From: Cryptomeria japonica
Taxonomy: Eukaryota > Streptophyta > Pinopsida > Cupressales > Cupressaceae
Reading direction: 5' to 3'
Assembly: GCF_030272615.1 (NCBI RefSeq)
Contig: NC_081407.1
Location: 436,824,230-436,888,229, forward strand
Length of the DNA: 64,000 nucleotides
Position numbers and translations under genes: made by a program. The notes below the pieces were generated by a model. That model made no database searches and was not told where the DNA came from. It saw nothing but the letters and a program-made list of their open reading frames with translations. This document shows, one piece after another, positions 1 to 9,969 of this stretch (the first letter of the stretch is position 1; every line of letters starts with the position of its first letter).

Positions 1-81
1 TTTTCTCACAGCTCTCTTGATATACATGTTTCTTTGTACGCTAAAGCCTGTATATGCAATAATGTGATGTTACAGATCTAG

Positions 82-612
82 GTGCAAGCCAATAAAGTGG
101 CTTTGGAGGTGGCCCACTTACAGGTTTTACTTGAACACTGGGGTAATGCCCCTTGTACAGTTGCCAAAATTCCACCAGATCCTGCTACTTTCGGTGACCG
201 TTCTCCGGCCTATGGCCGTCAGCGCAGCCGCAGCTCTTCGGCTGGCAATTCTCGCACGCCTCAATCCCAAGCTCCTCGTTGCCACTCCAGTGGGAGGAGA
301 GATTTCTCGCGTCACCGCTTTGCTTCTCCGACTCGAGGAGGCTCTGCTTCTGGGTGGCCTACAGGTGGTGCTACCTCTTCGGCTCCTGGCGGTTCTGGTT
401 GGTCGGACTCTGGTTGGCCCAGCTCCACCAAGGTGTTTCCTCGGCTTGCTCTGGCAATTTCTCCCTCACAGAAAGACAAAGATGATGATGATGAAGCTGT
501 TAAGGAGGGGTGGACTCTTCCAGACCTCCCTCCCGACCCCGCTGATGTATGGGGTAAAAAGGATGATCTGGATCCTCCGCCTCCATCTGCTGCTACTGCA
601 TTAGCCGCTTAG
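82..612 (+). CDS. Unidentified Pro/Ser/Gly/Arg-rich ORF, possible 3' coding end
   Basis: I do not recognise this product. The open frame is 176 codons but starts at GTG, not ATG. The sequence just upstream ends in a plausible splice acceptor (TGATGTTACAG at 66-76), so this could be a terminal exon or the 3' end of a larger element. The protein is low-complexity: Ser/Arg/Gly/Pro-rich in the middle, then a DKDDDD acidic patch near residue 133 and a Pro-rich tail. It is much richer in G+C than the flanks. Downstream (613-780) is T-rich and has a TTTATTAATGG stretch, like a 3' UTR or the 3' end of a LINE. Overlapping ORFs in other frames are GC-driven shadows. Real coding status is uncertain. Confidence 0.25.
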   Translation: MQANKVALEVAHLQVLLEHWGNAPCTVAKIPPDPATFGDRSPAYGRQRSRSSSAGNSRTPQSQAPRCHSSGRRDFSRHRFASPTRGGSASGWPTGGATSSAPGGSGWSDSGWPSSTKVFPRLALAISPSQKDKDDDDEAVKEGWTLPDLPPDPADVWGKKDDLDPPPPSAATALAA

Positions 613-870
613 GCTTTTTTTTTATGTTTATGGCATTGTTGTTTTTTGCTGTTTCTCGGCTGGGCTCGTATGACTCTCGGGGAGTGACTTTTTCCTCCCA
701 CCCTTTTTTTGTGAATAGTGTAAATCTTATACTTTATTAATGGAAATGCCTATTCATCAAAAATATTTTATTTGTGAGCTCATAAAAAGTTCGAACTTCT
801 AGGGATTTAAACTTTCATTTTGGAGGGAAAATGGTTGAAATCGAAAAAGAGGCCTATTTATTCATGGTTC

Positions 871-1011
871 AAATCACCTACCAAAGCTCATATAAGGACC
901 TACAGGTCTACCAAGAAGTTTCAAACTTAACCATGATGATTTTAATTGGTGTTAAGTCTGAAACTTCTTGGCAGACTGTAGCTCCTTATATGAGCTATGG
1001 TAGGTGATTTT
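871..1011. repeat. 141-bp foldback (about 60-bp arms, 21-nt loop)
   Basis: Positions 871-930 are nearly the reverse complement of 952-1010/1011. I count four substitutions and one 1-nt gap over 60 bp, with a 21-nt loop at 931-951. Several mismatches become G:U pairs in RNA. Size and shape fit either a very short foldback transposon (MITE) or a microRNA-like precursor. No target-site duplication is obvious and there is no ORF. Flanks are AT-rich non-coding DNA. Confidence 0.75.
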
Positions 1012-1628
1012 AAGGTGTATTGGACTTAAGACAGCTAGTGGATTGCTATTCTAAAGGTATTATATGTTTACACTATCTTGTCAAGTATTTACTTGTTGGT
1101 ATTGCCAAGTTAAAAAAAACAAAGGAAATCAGATTTTATGAACAGTAGTGCCATTAGCTCTTATATTCAGTTTGAATGAAGTTCGTGTTGCTTTCATAGA
1201 TATATGTTTGCTTTGAATTTTGGGAAACAATCATATTGGAATATCGCTTGCAAATCCTTTGTTCTTACTATTAAAAAAAATTCTCACAATCACAAGTAAG
1301 AATTAAGTGAAAACATTTCAATGGTTCTTAGCAGAACTTTTGTTGGAATGATGCTGAAACCATCAAAACATGTGCAATGGAGAGTTTTCCTATTTAAATC
1401 ATTCAACACTAGAGCTCCATTGTTAAAGTTGGGCTATGAAAATGCCAAAAATTTGGGAAATTACTCTCAAATTTTGCATCTTTTCATAGCATTCACCAAA
1501 TTTATTATATATTCTTTTTTAGCATCATACTGTTGGGTTTCCAAGTTCACTTTATCACAATTTTGCATTAAAATGAGTAGCAATAGCATTACAATTACTA
1601 GCATGATATCAAAATAAGATTATAAGAC
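1012..1628. other. AT-rich stretch with no supported gene
   Basis: I see no convincing coding sequence. A 98-codon ORF at 1321-1617 has low-complexity composition and no recognisable domain. No RNA gene or mobile-element terminus was found. Confidence 0.5.
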
Positions 1629-2543
1629 TTAAGTACAAATATCAAAATGTAGTGAAGGGAGGCCTCTAATCATCTGCAACTTCTCAAAACTGGAACTATT
1701 GGACTCCTCACGATAAAGATCCCCCAAACTAACACGAACCAGCCCTGCATCTGAAGTTGTAGCATCCTCATCAACCTGCGATGGCTCCTCTAGCTCTACA
1801 TCCCATCGTGCCACTGGACTCTCTTTGTACACAAGTGTCTTGCAGTCAATGAGATGCAAAGCACTATGTACAACCACAAGCTTCTCTGCTCTCCTAGAGG
1901 TAAGTCTATTCCTCTTAAGAGAGTGGATGGAGTTATATGTAGACCAATTCTTCTTAGCAGCTGAAGAACTAGAAACCTAGGATAGCAAACAAGTTGCTAG
2001 AATGGTAGTCAAAGATTTCTAACCATGACAATTTCACCACAAAAGTGGGTCCTCCTATGCCATAGTTCCTATATCCATCTTTGCCATGTCTGAAAAACCC
2101 CTAAGAGTGGCAAATTTGGTCCACTCAGTGCGAATTGTGTCGGTATCTCTAGCATCATACATCTTATCAATGCACCTAAAGGACCCTGCCTTCATCTCAT
2201 CACCCTGAATTGGTGTAACTCTACCAAGCCTAGCCTTGTACCACTTAAGATTCAAGGTATAGGTAGCCATATGCAAGGGAGTGTTGAGCTTCTCCCATCT
2301 GCACTTAATGATTGGCTGAATGTGCTCATTGTAGAATGCTAAAGTGGGGTCCTTCACTCGCGCAACAGCCCTCATCTTAAATTTTACGCGGCTTTTCACG
2401 CTATGCGATGGGAGATGCCTAGGTGTCTCTGTGTCCCTCGAAGGACATGTGGACGTCTCTAAGGATTCTTGGAGACGCTGAGAAGTCTCCACATCTCCGG
2501 CGGCGATGGCAGGACAACAATGGATGTCACATCCCATCCCCAC
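1629..2543 (-). pseudogene. hAT-family transposase, C-terminal remnant
   Basis: Read on the minus strand, 2055-2390 encodes the late catalytic region typical of plant hAT transposases: FYNEHI, then a W-x-x-L-x-T-P-L-H-M-A stretch and a FRCIDKMYD segment. Downstream, 1861-1960 translates as AAKKNWSTYNSIHSLKRNRL followed by VVVHSALHLID, the hAT dimerisation signature (W-S, then RNRL, then a V-H-x-x-L-x-L motif). An acidic tail ends at 1629. The stretch between the two pieces is not open, and the N-terminal BED finger and DDE core are missing, so this is a dead fragment. hAT transposases act in the nucleus by cut-and-paste. Confidence 0.8.
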
Positions 2544-2600
2544 ATCCCGGAGACGTCCCCGTCTCAGAAACGTGGGGCTCAGGGGGGAGACGTGTCCCCA
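2390..2600. other. GTCTC/GAGAC-rich hAT-like terminal region
   Basis: A GC-rich island with many short inverted copies of GTCTCC/GGAGAC and CGTCCCC/GGGGACG next to the minus-strand hAT remnant. A related short stretch (CCCCGTCTC) occurs at about 11225-11265. hAT elements often carry subterminal repeats near their ends, so this is probably the decayed 5' end of the neighbouring element. I could not define an exact terminal inverted repeat or an 8-bp target duplication. Confidence 0.45.
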
Positions 2601-2619
2601 TAGTTCACTGCTTAATTGG

Positions 2620-3836
2620 AAACATAAAATGATTTATTGACACAAGTATGCCAAGATGATACATAAAAGATTGTTCCATTTATTCGGAACACTCGTACAA
2701 ACACCTACAAGAAATCCAAGAATACTAAGAAGACGAAATCAAGTCGGACAGTAATCTCCTATTTTGGCATATGGACAATTATCAGATCTTTCTATCTAAC
2801 TGTTACAAAAGATCTGCAAAGAACAGGTAGTGTGGATGTTAATTTGGGAGAGGCAGGGTACCTAGATCTCAATAACCAAGACATCTCCACTTTAGAAGAC
2901 AAAGTATGCTTGGTAGATCAACAAGATATACAAGAACTTTCAATATTCAAAGATTGTGCATTGTTTAAAATTCACAAATCTTAAACAATGGTTCAATTAG
3001 ACTAGAATATAGGATGGGAAACCCTAAAAGGATTAAAAAAATGGATTAGTTAAAATTGTAAGAAGTTAAGGACTCTACCAGCAATTAATTGTTTAGAAAT
3101 GAGATTGCATAAGCAAAATATGGTAAAGGAAAACAAATTTAGTATCAAGAGCATTCTCTTGGCAAAATAATAATAAACACATAGAAAGATCAAAAAGCCC
3201 TAACAAATAAAATAAAAACAAAAATTTTAAAAAGAAAGTTGAAGCAGGTAGAGCAAATGAAACTCAAAATTACTTCTAAGAAAAATGGGAAAGTCTTAAC
3301 TCTTCCATCAAACTCTGAAGCTAAAAATTCAATTTTAAAACAAGATTGATAATGGAGGTGTAACTGAAGAGAGCTTTTGATCCCATTGAGCACAAAATGA
3401 ATGAAGACAAGTTGAATTTATTTGAAGGAGAAAGTTTGCAAAATTTTGAAAAAAATTGTCCCACTGGAAATCCTCGTTCTTGTTTTTGCAAAAATTTAAA
3501 CACTAAACTTTTAGAGAATCCTTACATGAATTCAAAGAAGTTGGCATTATTAGGTACAACGCCAATGTCAAGCAACTCATGCATGGCATCCAAGGAGCTA
3601 ACTCAAACCAAGGTTGATGTCATCCATACTAACTAGAGCAGGAAACATATGTCAAAGTTTGACATTAGCATTGTAGCATTCTGGCAGGCAATATTGACAT
3701 TGAGAAATAATTCAATAGGAAATCAGATTTAAAGGTGACATCATGCAAGAAGCAAAGATACAATCTAACATCAGGGGTGAAGTTGGGCAAAGGAATGATG
3801 CCAGGGGCAACTGATGTCAAAAGTATCTTAACAAAG
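2620..3836. other. AT-rich intergenic DNA with no supported gene
   Basis: Only short ORFs lie here (for example 79 codons at 3397-3636), with no recognisable domain. The phrase CAAGGTTGATGTCA near 3612 resembles CTTGATGTCAACA near 8646, on the other side of element A, which suggests A landed in an older repeat. Bases 3832-3836 (CAAAG) are one copy of A's target-site duplication. Confidence 0.5.
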
Positions 3837-4710
3837 TGTTGATGCATCTTTTGTACATGACCAAACACAGAATAAAATACCTAAAGGTACCTTATCCTCT
3901 CTTGAACAAAGTTTCCCAACTGCTGAAGATCTCGCCGAAGGATCAGTCGGAGCAACTCCAAGGTTTTGATATGTAGGTTCTCTACGTGTGGATAAGCTCT
4001 TTGCGATACGATGTGATTTTGCTGGAATCACAAGGGGACTTACATTTGACTGCCTGAGCATCTGATCTACTGGAACTCAATTCCTATCTACTGGTTGGAA
4101 GATAAAGAAATGGCAAAAGGTACAGAGTTTAGAGAGTCTACTCTAAGACCTAGAATGGAAGAAGATGGATGAAAGACAAGGTGGAGTCCTACTGGGCTGG
4201 GTCTCACCATCAAGCTTGAAAAATCCGACACCAACTCAGTACGATCTTTTGAGGGATGCTTCAAATATATTCAAATTAGATACCATCAGATACTGATCAT
4301 CATTCAAGTTAATGCATGAACAATAGACGTGTAATGACTTGAGATTAAGCTCATTCTATGCCAATTGACCACGCAAGGTGCACTTATAGTCAGCAAGAGG
4401 CTAGTGGTTTGGACTAGGGGGATTCCATGCGAGTGCATTCAATAACTTCTTTCATTCAATCTAATCATTTATCATCTACAATGAAGATTCCACAAGAGAC
4501 CATGCATATTGCAAAGAAACGACACATTTCACCATATCTTCAATGAAAAGGGGGTTCATTTACAATCAAGGTAACAATTTCTTGCCTTCTCTTCCTAATC
4601 TACTCTAATTGCTATTCTATTTGCTATTCTACTATCTATTCTCTATTAATCAATCTCTGACTAGTATCTATTAACTGACTATTAACCTTTACAAATGAGG
4701 AGCCAAGGCT

Positions 4711-4718
4711 TTATATAG
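4711..4718 (-). promoter_or_regulatory. Candidate TATA box of element A
   Basis: On the minus strand the sequence reads CTCTATATAAAGCC, a good plant TATA box, about 875 bp before the element's 3' end. The equivalent place in B (23857-23865) and C (61909-61916) also has a TATA box, preceded in all three by an AACAAACCCTA or ATAAACCCTA stretch. If used, everything upstream, including the hairpin array, is U3. Confidence 0.55.
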
Positions 4719-5534
4719 AGAACCCTTTACAAACAGATGACTTTGATTGACTTAGAATCAATGGCTAGGATTACAAGATAGAAACCCTAGTTAGGGTTTG
4801 TTACAACAAACTTCCTTAGCCAATTAGAAAATTACATTCCAAGGGTGAGGACCAATAGGAAGCAGGGGTAGGTACATCAAAGTTTGTGCCACCTCCAGTA
4901 AATTAGGTACATTGAATCTGGTCATGCTGAGGTGGACCAATCCGACTGGAGGAATGATGACTGGGATGCCACCTTGTCTGGTACTTGCTCGTTCCTCCTT
5001 TAATATTCAATTTGATGATGCTAAAAAGTTAACTTTGATTAACTCTTCTGAAACTATCTGCTTCTTCAACGTACCCTTGCATTGACCTTGGTTGATCCTC
5101 CTCTGTCTTTAATGTGCTTGATGAACGGTGTGCCTTCCTTTGACTCCCATGTGTCTGATGAGGTTTCCTGACTGTCAAGTCGTCCTTCTCCGGAAGTACA
5201 CCTCGCCTTGAAGTGCTGGCAAAGCCCTTTCTTTGTCATCTTGTGAAAAAATGAAGTCTTAAGGCTAACTTGAACTCCTTGAACACTCCTAGTCTTCCAA
5301 TGCTTCAAAGCACCTTGAGTCTTCCCTTTTGCCTGTGGAACGTCCTTGATGACGATGGACTGGAAGAGGTCGTCCTTGCCCAGGCCTGGTCTTCTTCTAT
5401 CTGCAAAATAAACCAAAAGATGATTAAGGATACATAATAAATTCATTTAACATAGCATTTTCTACCTTAAATCATCAATAAGAGTTATCAAAATGAAGTT
5501 CGCTTGAAATCCTTCCCAGGGACAAGCCCCGTAA

Positions 5535-8023
5535 AATTTCGTCCTGGACCCTGGCCAAGGACAGGACCTACTTGGGATTTTCACCCTAGACCCTATGGAA
5601 AGGTCAGGAGCGAAATTTGCATTCCAGGACAATTCTATCACTCCTTTACTCCAAAATTCCTCCCAAGGCAAGCATATGCTTCGTTTTCTCTTCTCCAAAG
5701 CCTAGGGATCCATGTCCTGACCTTGGTTATGGGCAAGTTAGGTGAAATTGAGAATTTCTCTCTGGACCCTTTGGAAGGGTCAGGAGTAAAATTCAAGCTT
5801 TAGACTTATTTCTTGACTTCCTTCGCTTCAATTCACCTAACAAGGCAAGAATACCTCACTCCACCTTCAACCATGCCATAGGAATCAATGTTTTGGCTTC
5901 ACTCAAGGAGAAAATGGTTGATTTGGAGAATTTCGCTCTGGACCCTTTGGAAGGGTCAGGAGCAAATTTCTCTCTTTGCTTGTTTTCCCTCACTCAACTC
6001 CATTTCTTTCAACTTGTTATTACTTGATTCTCCATTTGAATCCTTCTCTCAACTTGACAACACTTACTTGGCCTCAAAATGGCTAATAAGGAGAATTTCG
6101 CCAAAAACCATGGCCAGGGACAAGGCCTATTTACGATTTCGCCCTGGACCCTTTGGCTAATAAGGAGAATTTCGCCAAAAACCATGGCCAGGGACAAGGC
6201 CTATTTACGATTTCGCCCTGGACCCTTTGGAAGGGTCAGGAGCGAAATCCTTGTCCAAGCTTAAAATCTTCATTTCTGGAGGCGACAATCCATTCAAGGG
6301 CAATCCTAGGGGCATCTCCCAACTTCTCCCACCTTGGTCTAGGCTTAGCTTGGCATAAAAATGAAAGGAAAAGGTAGTTTTAAGGAATTTCGCTCTGGAC
6401 CCTTTGGAAGGGTCAGGAGCGAAATTCATATTTTGAGCTTATTCTTTCATTCCTCTCACTTCCATCCACCTTCAAAGGCAAGGTCACGCCACTTTACACC
6501 CATCCAAGCCATAAAAACCAAGGATTTGACTTGCTTTGAAGGGAAAATAGGTGATTTTAGGAATTTTGCTCTGGACCCTTTGGAAGGGTTAGGAGCAAAA
6601 TTCATGATTTAGCTCAATTCCTTCAAATTTGATAATCACTAGCAAGTCAAAGTCACACCTAAGGACACTTCCAATCCTAATTCACCTTGAACCACCCTAG
6701 ACTTGGCATAAAATTGAGGGAAAAGAGTGGTTTTGTGAAATTTCGCTCTGGACCCTTTGGAAGGGTCAGGAGCGAATTTCTCATTCTAGACTTGACTCTT
6801 CATCTTTTCAATCCCAATCTTATTTGCAAGGTAAAATTCCATCACTCTTCACCCAAGAAACAAGGTTTGAAGCCCAAGCATGGAAGCAAATGAGGTTAAT
6901 AAAGAATTTCGATCTAGACCCTTTGGAAGGGTCAGGAGCAAAATTCATGTTTTAGGCAAAATCTTCATCTTTCAAAGCGTCCAACTACCTCTCAAGGAAA
7001 GAACATACCAATCCACCCTCCAACATGCCAACGCCTAGCCAAAACAAGGAAGAAAATAAGAGCTATAAGGATTTTCGCTCTGGACCCTTTGGAAGGGTCA
7101 AGAGCGAAATTCCTACTTTGGGTTGATTTTGACTACTCCATCGCCTCAAACCTCCTCTCCAAGGTAAATATGCATCCAAGTCTTCCAAACCATGCCTTAG
7201 AAGTTCCAAACTTGGTCAAGTTAAAGAGCAAAATGGAGGAAATATGAATTTCACTCTGGACCCTTTGGAAGGGTCAGGAGCGAAATTCTCCTTCTAGGCT
7301 CATTTTCACTTTTTTCCTCCCTTCTTTGGCTTGGATATAACTCATTAGGCTTCTCCTGATCATCCTCTAGTCCAAGTTAGCATTCACTTCAAGGCTTTGT
7401 GAAGAAAAAAGGGGCTCATATGAATTTCGCTCTGGATCCTTTGGAAGGGTCAGGAGCGAAATTCTTGTCTTGGTCAAAAATCCTTCACTCCTTCACATTC
7501 TATCACTTGGAAAGGCAAAGCCACATCATTTCCCTTCCAAATATGCCCAAGGAACAAGGTTGGTAGTCTAAGCAAGGAAGCAAATGAGGCTTATGAAGAA
7601 TTTCGCTCTGGACCCTTTGGAAGGGTCAGGAGCGAAATTTCAATTTTAGGCTAAAATCCTTCACTCCTTCACTTTTAGTCACTCCCTAAGGCAAGAACAT
7701 ATCCATCTACCCCCACCATGACCAAGGAACAAGGCTTTCAATGCAAACAAGGAGGGAAAAAGGTGTCTTCTAAGAATTTCGCTATGGACCCTTTGGAAGG
7801 GTCAGGAGCGAAATTTCTTTTAGGCTCAAATCTTGACTTCATCTCTCACATTTCTTCACTCCAAATAAGTGTTTTGCCCTCAATAATGCTTGGGAATGAG
7901 TTAGTTCTAAGTTTGGGTCAAAGTAGAATGTCTTATGGAGAATTTCGCTCTGGACCCTTTGGAAGGGTCAGGAGCGAATTGAAATTCGCTTTGGACACTT
8001 TGGAAGGGTCGGGAGCGAAATTT
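5535..8023 (-). repeat. Element A hairpin array (about 17 units)
   Basis: A palindromic motif recurs with conserved arms. On the plus strand the left arm is CGCTCTGGACCC and the right arm GGGTCAGGAGCG, with a 4-7-nt loop; outer 5-bp and inner 5-7-bp stems are separated by a 2x2 mismatch. Motif starts are near 5540 (weak), 5582, 5758, 5934, 6140, 6214, 6391, 6568, 6744, 6910, 7076, 7252, 7428, 7604, 7780, 7946 and 7987. Most intervals are 176-177 or 166 bp; 74 and 41 are exceptions. The DNA between motifs is much more diverged than the motif itself. Confidence 0.9.
6078..6225. repeat. 74-bp tandem duplication inside array A
   Basis: The segment beginning GGCTAATAAGGAGAATTTCG near 6081 is repeated immediately from 6155 with a period of 74 bp and essentially no differences. 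It duplicates the left half of one hairpin unit, so one copy lacks its right arm. The near-identity says the duplication is recent relative to the rest of the array. Confidence 0.9.
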
Positions 8024-8600
8024 GACATTTTGGTCTCTCCGTCAGGATTCATATATGGAATATAACATTTAAGTATAAGAAAGAAGAAATTCCATATATA
8101 CTATCAGGATGTTTGAGAGTGGTTTCGGACCTCCAGGAGTTATAATGCAAAATCTAGTTTTAGGAGGATTCTTCAATTTTCCAGACTTAGTCAAATTTCA
8201 AGATCAGGATGACATTCCAGAAAGCGCCAAATTTCAGGACATTTGAGGATCAGGATGACATTCCAGACTTCATCACTCACCAATTTGACTTAACTCGGAC
8301 CTTCAAAGATGATATTCACTCACCGAGCTTCATTGACCTCCTCAAACTCAAACAAGACACAATTAGCAACAAGAACAAAAGTTTGTCCTAAGGAAGACTT
8401 TCAAAGATGACCCTAACCCAGAGCATCCACTGACTCACCTTTAGCTAAAACAAAGCCTACTATCTTAGTGATCCCTCTGGCAACACTCAGCATGCAAAGG
8501 CTAATAGACAAAAACCTAAAAGACCTAGAAAAACAAACCCCAGAAAGCAAGGGGTCCCCATTTGCAATGGGGCGATGTGTGAATACGTCACAACACAAAG

Positions 8601-9605
8601 TAGGCGATATCATTCAAAAAGGAGTATCTAAGATTCCAACATAACCTTGATGTCAACAACAGGTCTGGGATTAGAAGAGGTGATGTCAGCAAGATTTCCT
8701 TCAATTATTCGAGTGGAGTTTCATGACTTTTGAGTTTTTATCAAAAATTCTTCAGTTACATGGATGGAGTTTCATGCCTTCTGAAGTTTTGTACCTTCAA
8801 CTTTCCTAATCTATTAGTTCAAAATTTGTCTCATTTTCAGAGTTATTGGGAATTAGGAAAAAAATTTAAAGATCTGAAGTTATTTTAGATTCAAGGTTTC
8901 AACACTACCATGGACAAAGCAGTAACAATAATGACGGCCTGAGATTAAAAAGAAGACTTAGGATAAACACTCCTGATTACAGCCGATTTGCAGTCAACCA
9001 TTAATGTCCGACAACCTAAACATAGGCAAGACTGCCAAGAAGAAAACACCTATATCCAAGCCTTGGCATGGTATGTGTTGAGATAAATGTGGGTGGTTGT
9101 TGGAAAGGATTCCTAACAATTATTCATTGAAAAATCCCTTGAGAGATGCCAAGTTGGACACCAAGAATTAATGGTTTTAGTACTCATGAGTGGAAAGAGT
9201 GATTGACTGACATGCAATCAAACTCGCCTGCTGCTTGTAGATGAGTCTGTGGTGCACTCACCAAGCTTGCCACAGACTCACCTATGCATAGCAAGTGCAT
9301 TTAAATGCATCATTAATACTGCAAACATGCAAGAAATGTTGAAACTCATCTATTTAACTATACTTACCTCTCCTTAGTCATTCACAGCTGCATTTGATCT
9401 ATTTGAGCTGAGGATTGAAGGGATCGAACAAGATAAATTTTGCAAAATTATTGGGGAGTGTTTTTCTATTAATTTTTTCAGAAATAATATTAGATTTTGA
9501 TTTCTCATGCATTTCTTGGATAATGCAAGGATTCCAATACCAGGTTTGTTTCACATCCATTCCATTAGAATGTATGGTTTTTGGCATTTAATTTTTATTT
9601 TTTTA
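8601..9605. other. Non-coding stretch with no supported gene
   Basis: AT-rich DNA with only short ORFs. No terminal repeats, RNA genes or recognisable protein similarity were seen. Confidence 0.5.
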
Positions 9606-9629
9606 TTTTCAAAACCATGGTTTTGAAAA
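9606..9629. repeat. Perfect 24-bp palindrome
   Basis: The arm TTTTCAAAACCA is followed directly by its exact reverse complement, with no loop. It lies about 40 bp before the hAT BED-finger fragment, so it might be a leftover of a transposon end or promoter, or chance in AT-rich DNA. Confidence 0.8.
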
Positions 9630-9668
9630 GAAAAGAAAAAAATTCAATGCTAGAATTTCCACCAATAA

Positions 9669-9968
9669 ATGTGTTTGTCTTGTGTTAACAATGTCAAGGT
9701 TTGCAATGGCATCCAAATGGCATCGAGAAGGGGAAGCCATGGCAGAAAAAACAATACTTGGAAGCATGGCATACTAGGACAGATTGCAGAAATATTCACT
9801 TGCAACTGTTGTGGGCTAAAGATGAGTGGAGGCATCTATCACCTCAAGTACCACCTTGCATGGATCCTTGGCCATGATGTCCAATTGTGCTTGAAAAATC
9901 AGCCAGAGGTTGAAAGGGAGATAAATGTAGCCCTATCTTTGATCGAACAACAAAGATTAGAGATATGA
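9669..9968 (+). pseudogene. hAT transposase N-terminal fragment (BED zinc finger)
   Basis: The open frame of 99 codons contains, around residues 43-75, CNCCG followed by GGIYHLKYHLA and a later H-x-x-x-x-C. This is the BED-type zinc finger that begins many plant hAT transposases: C-x-x-C, then G-G-I-x-x-L-K-x-H-L-A, then G-x-D-V-x-x-C. A helical stretch rich in Glu/Leu follows and the frame stops at 9966. No catalytic domain follows in any frame, so only the DNA-binding N-terminus survives. It is in the opposite orientation to the hAT tail at 1629-2543 and is probably a separate insertion. Confidence 0.75.
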
Positions 9969-9969
9969 A

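Larger units (their letters stand above)
3837..8595 (-). mobile_element. Element A: solo-LTR-like, hairpin-array family
   Basis: A complete insertion in minus orientation. In its own sense it starts TGTTGTGACG (at 8595) and ends CATCAACA (at 3837), flanked by the 5-bp duplication CAAAG at 3832-3836 and 8596-8600. The TG...CA ends and 5-bp duplication are typical of LTR retrotransposon integration. The same ends occur in B and C; C is the 3' LTR of element F, so A is best read as a solo LTR of 4,759 bp. In element order: a short CCCCATT/AATGGGG foldback near the start, the hairpin array (8023-5535), then a 1.6-kb 3' part with a TATA box. The ORF present in B is absent here. I see no protein that can be supported. 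Confidence 0.85.

Noticed and set aside
131-604. Second ORF overlapping 82-612
   Set aside because: Leucine-rich shadow of a GC-rich stretch; at most one frame can be real and neither is well supported.
5535-8023. CRISPR array
   Set aside because: Regular palindromic repeats with unlike spacers resemble one at first sight, but spacers are ~140 bp and mutually related. The motif is inside a plant LTR-type element with a target duplication, and there are no cas genes.
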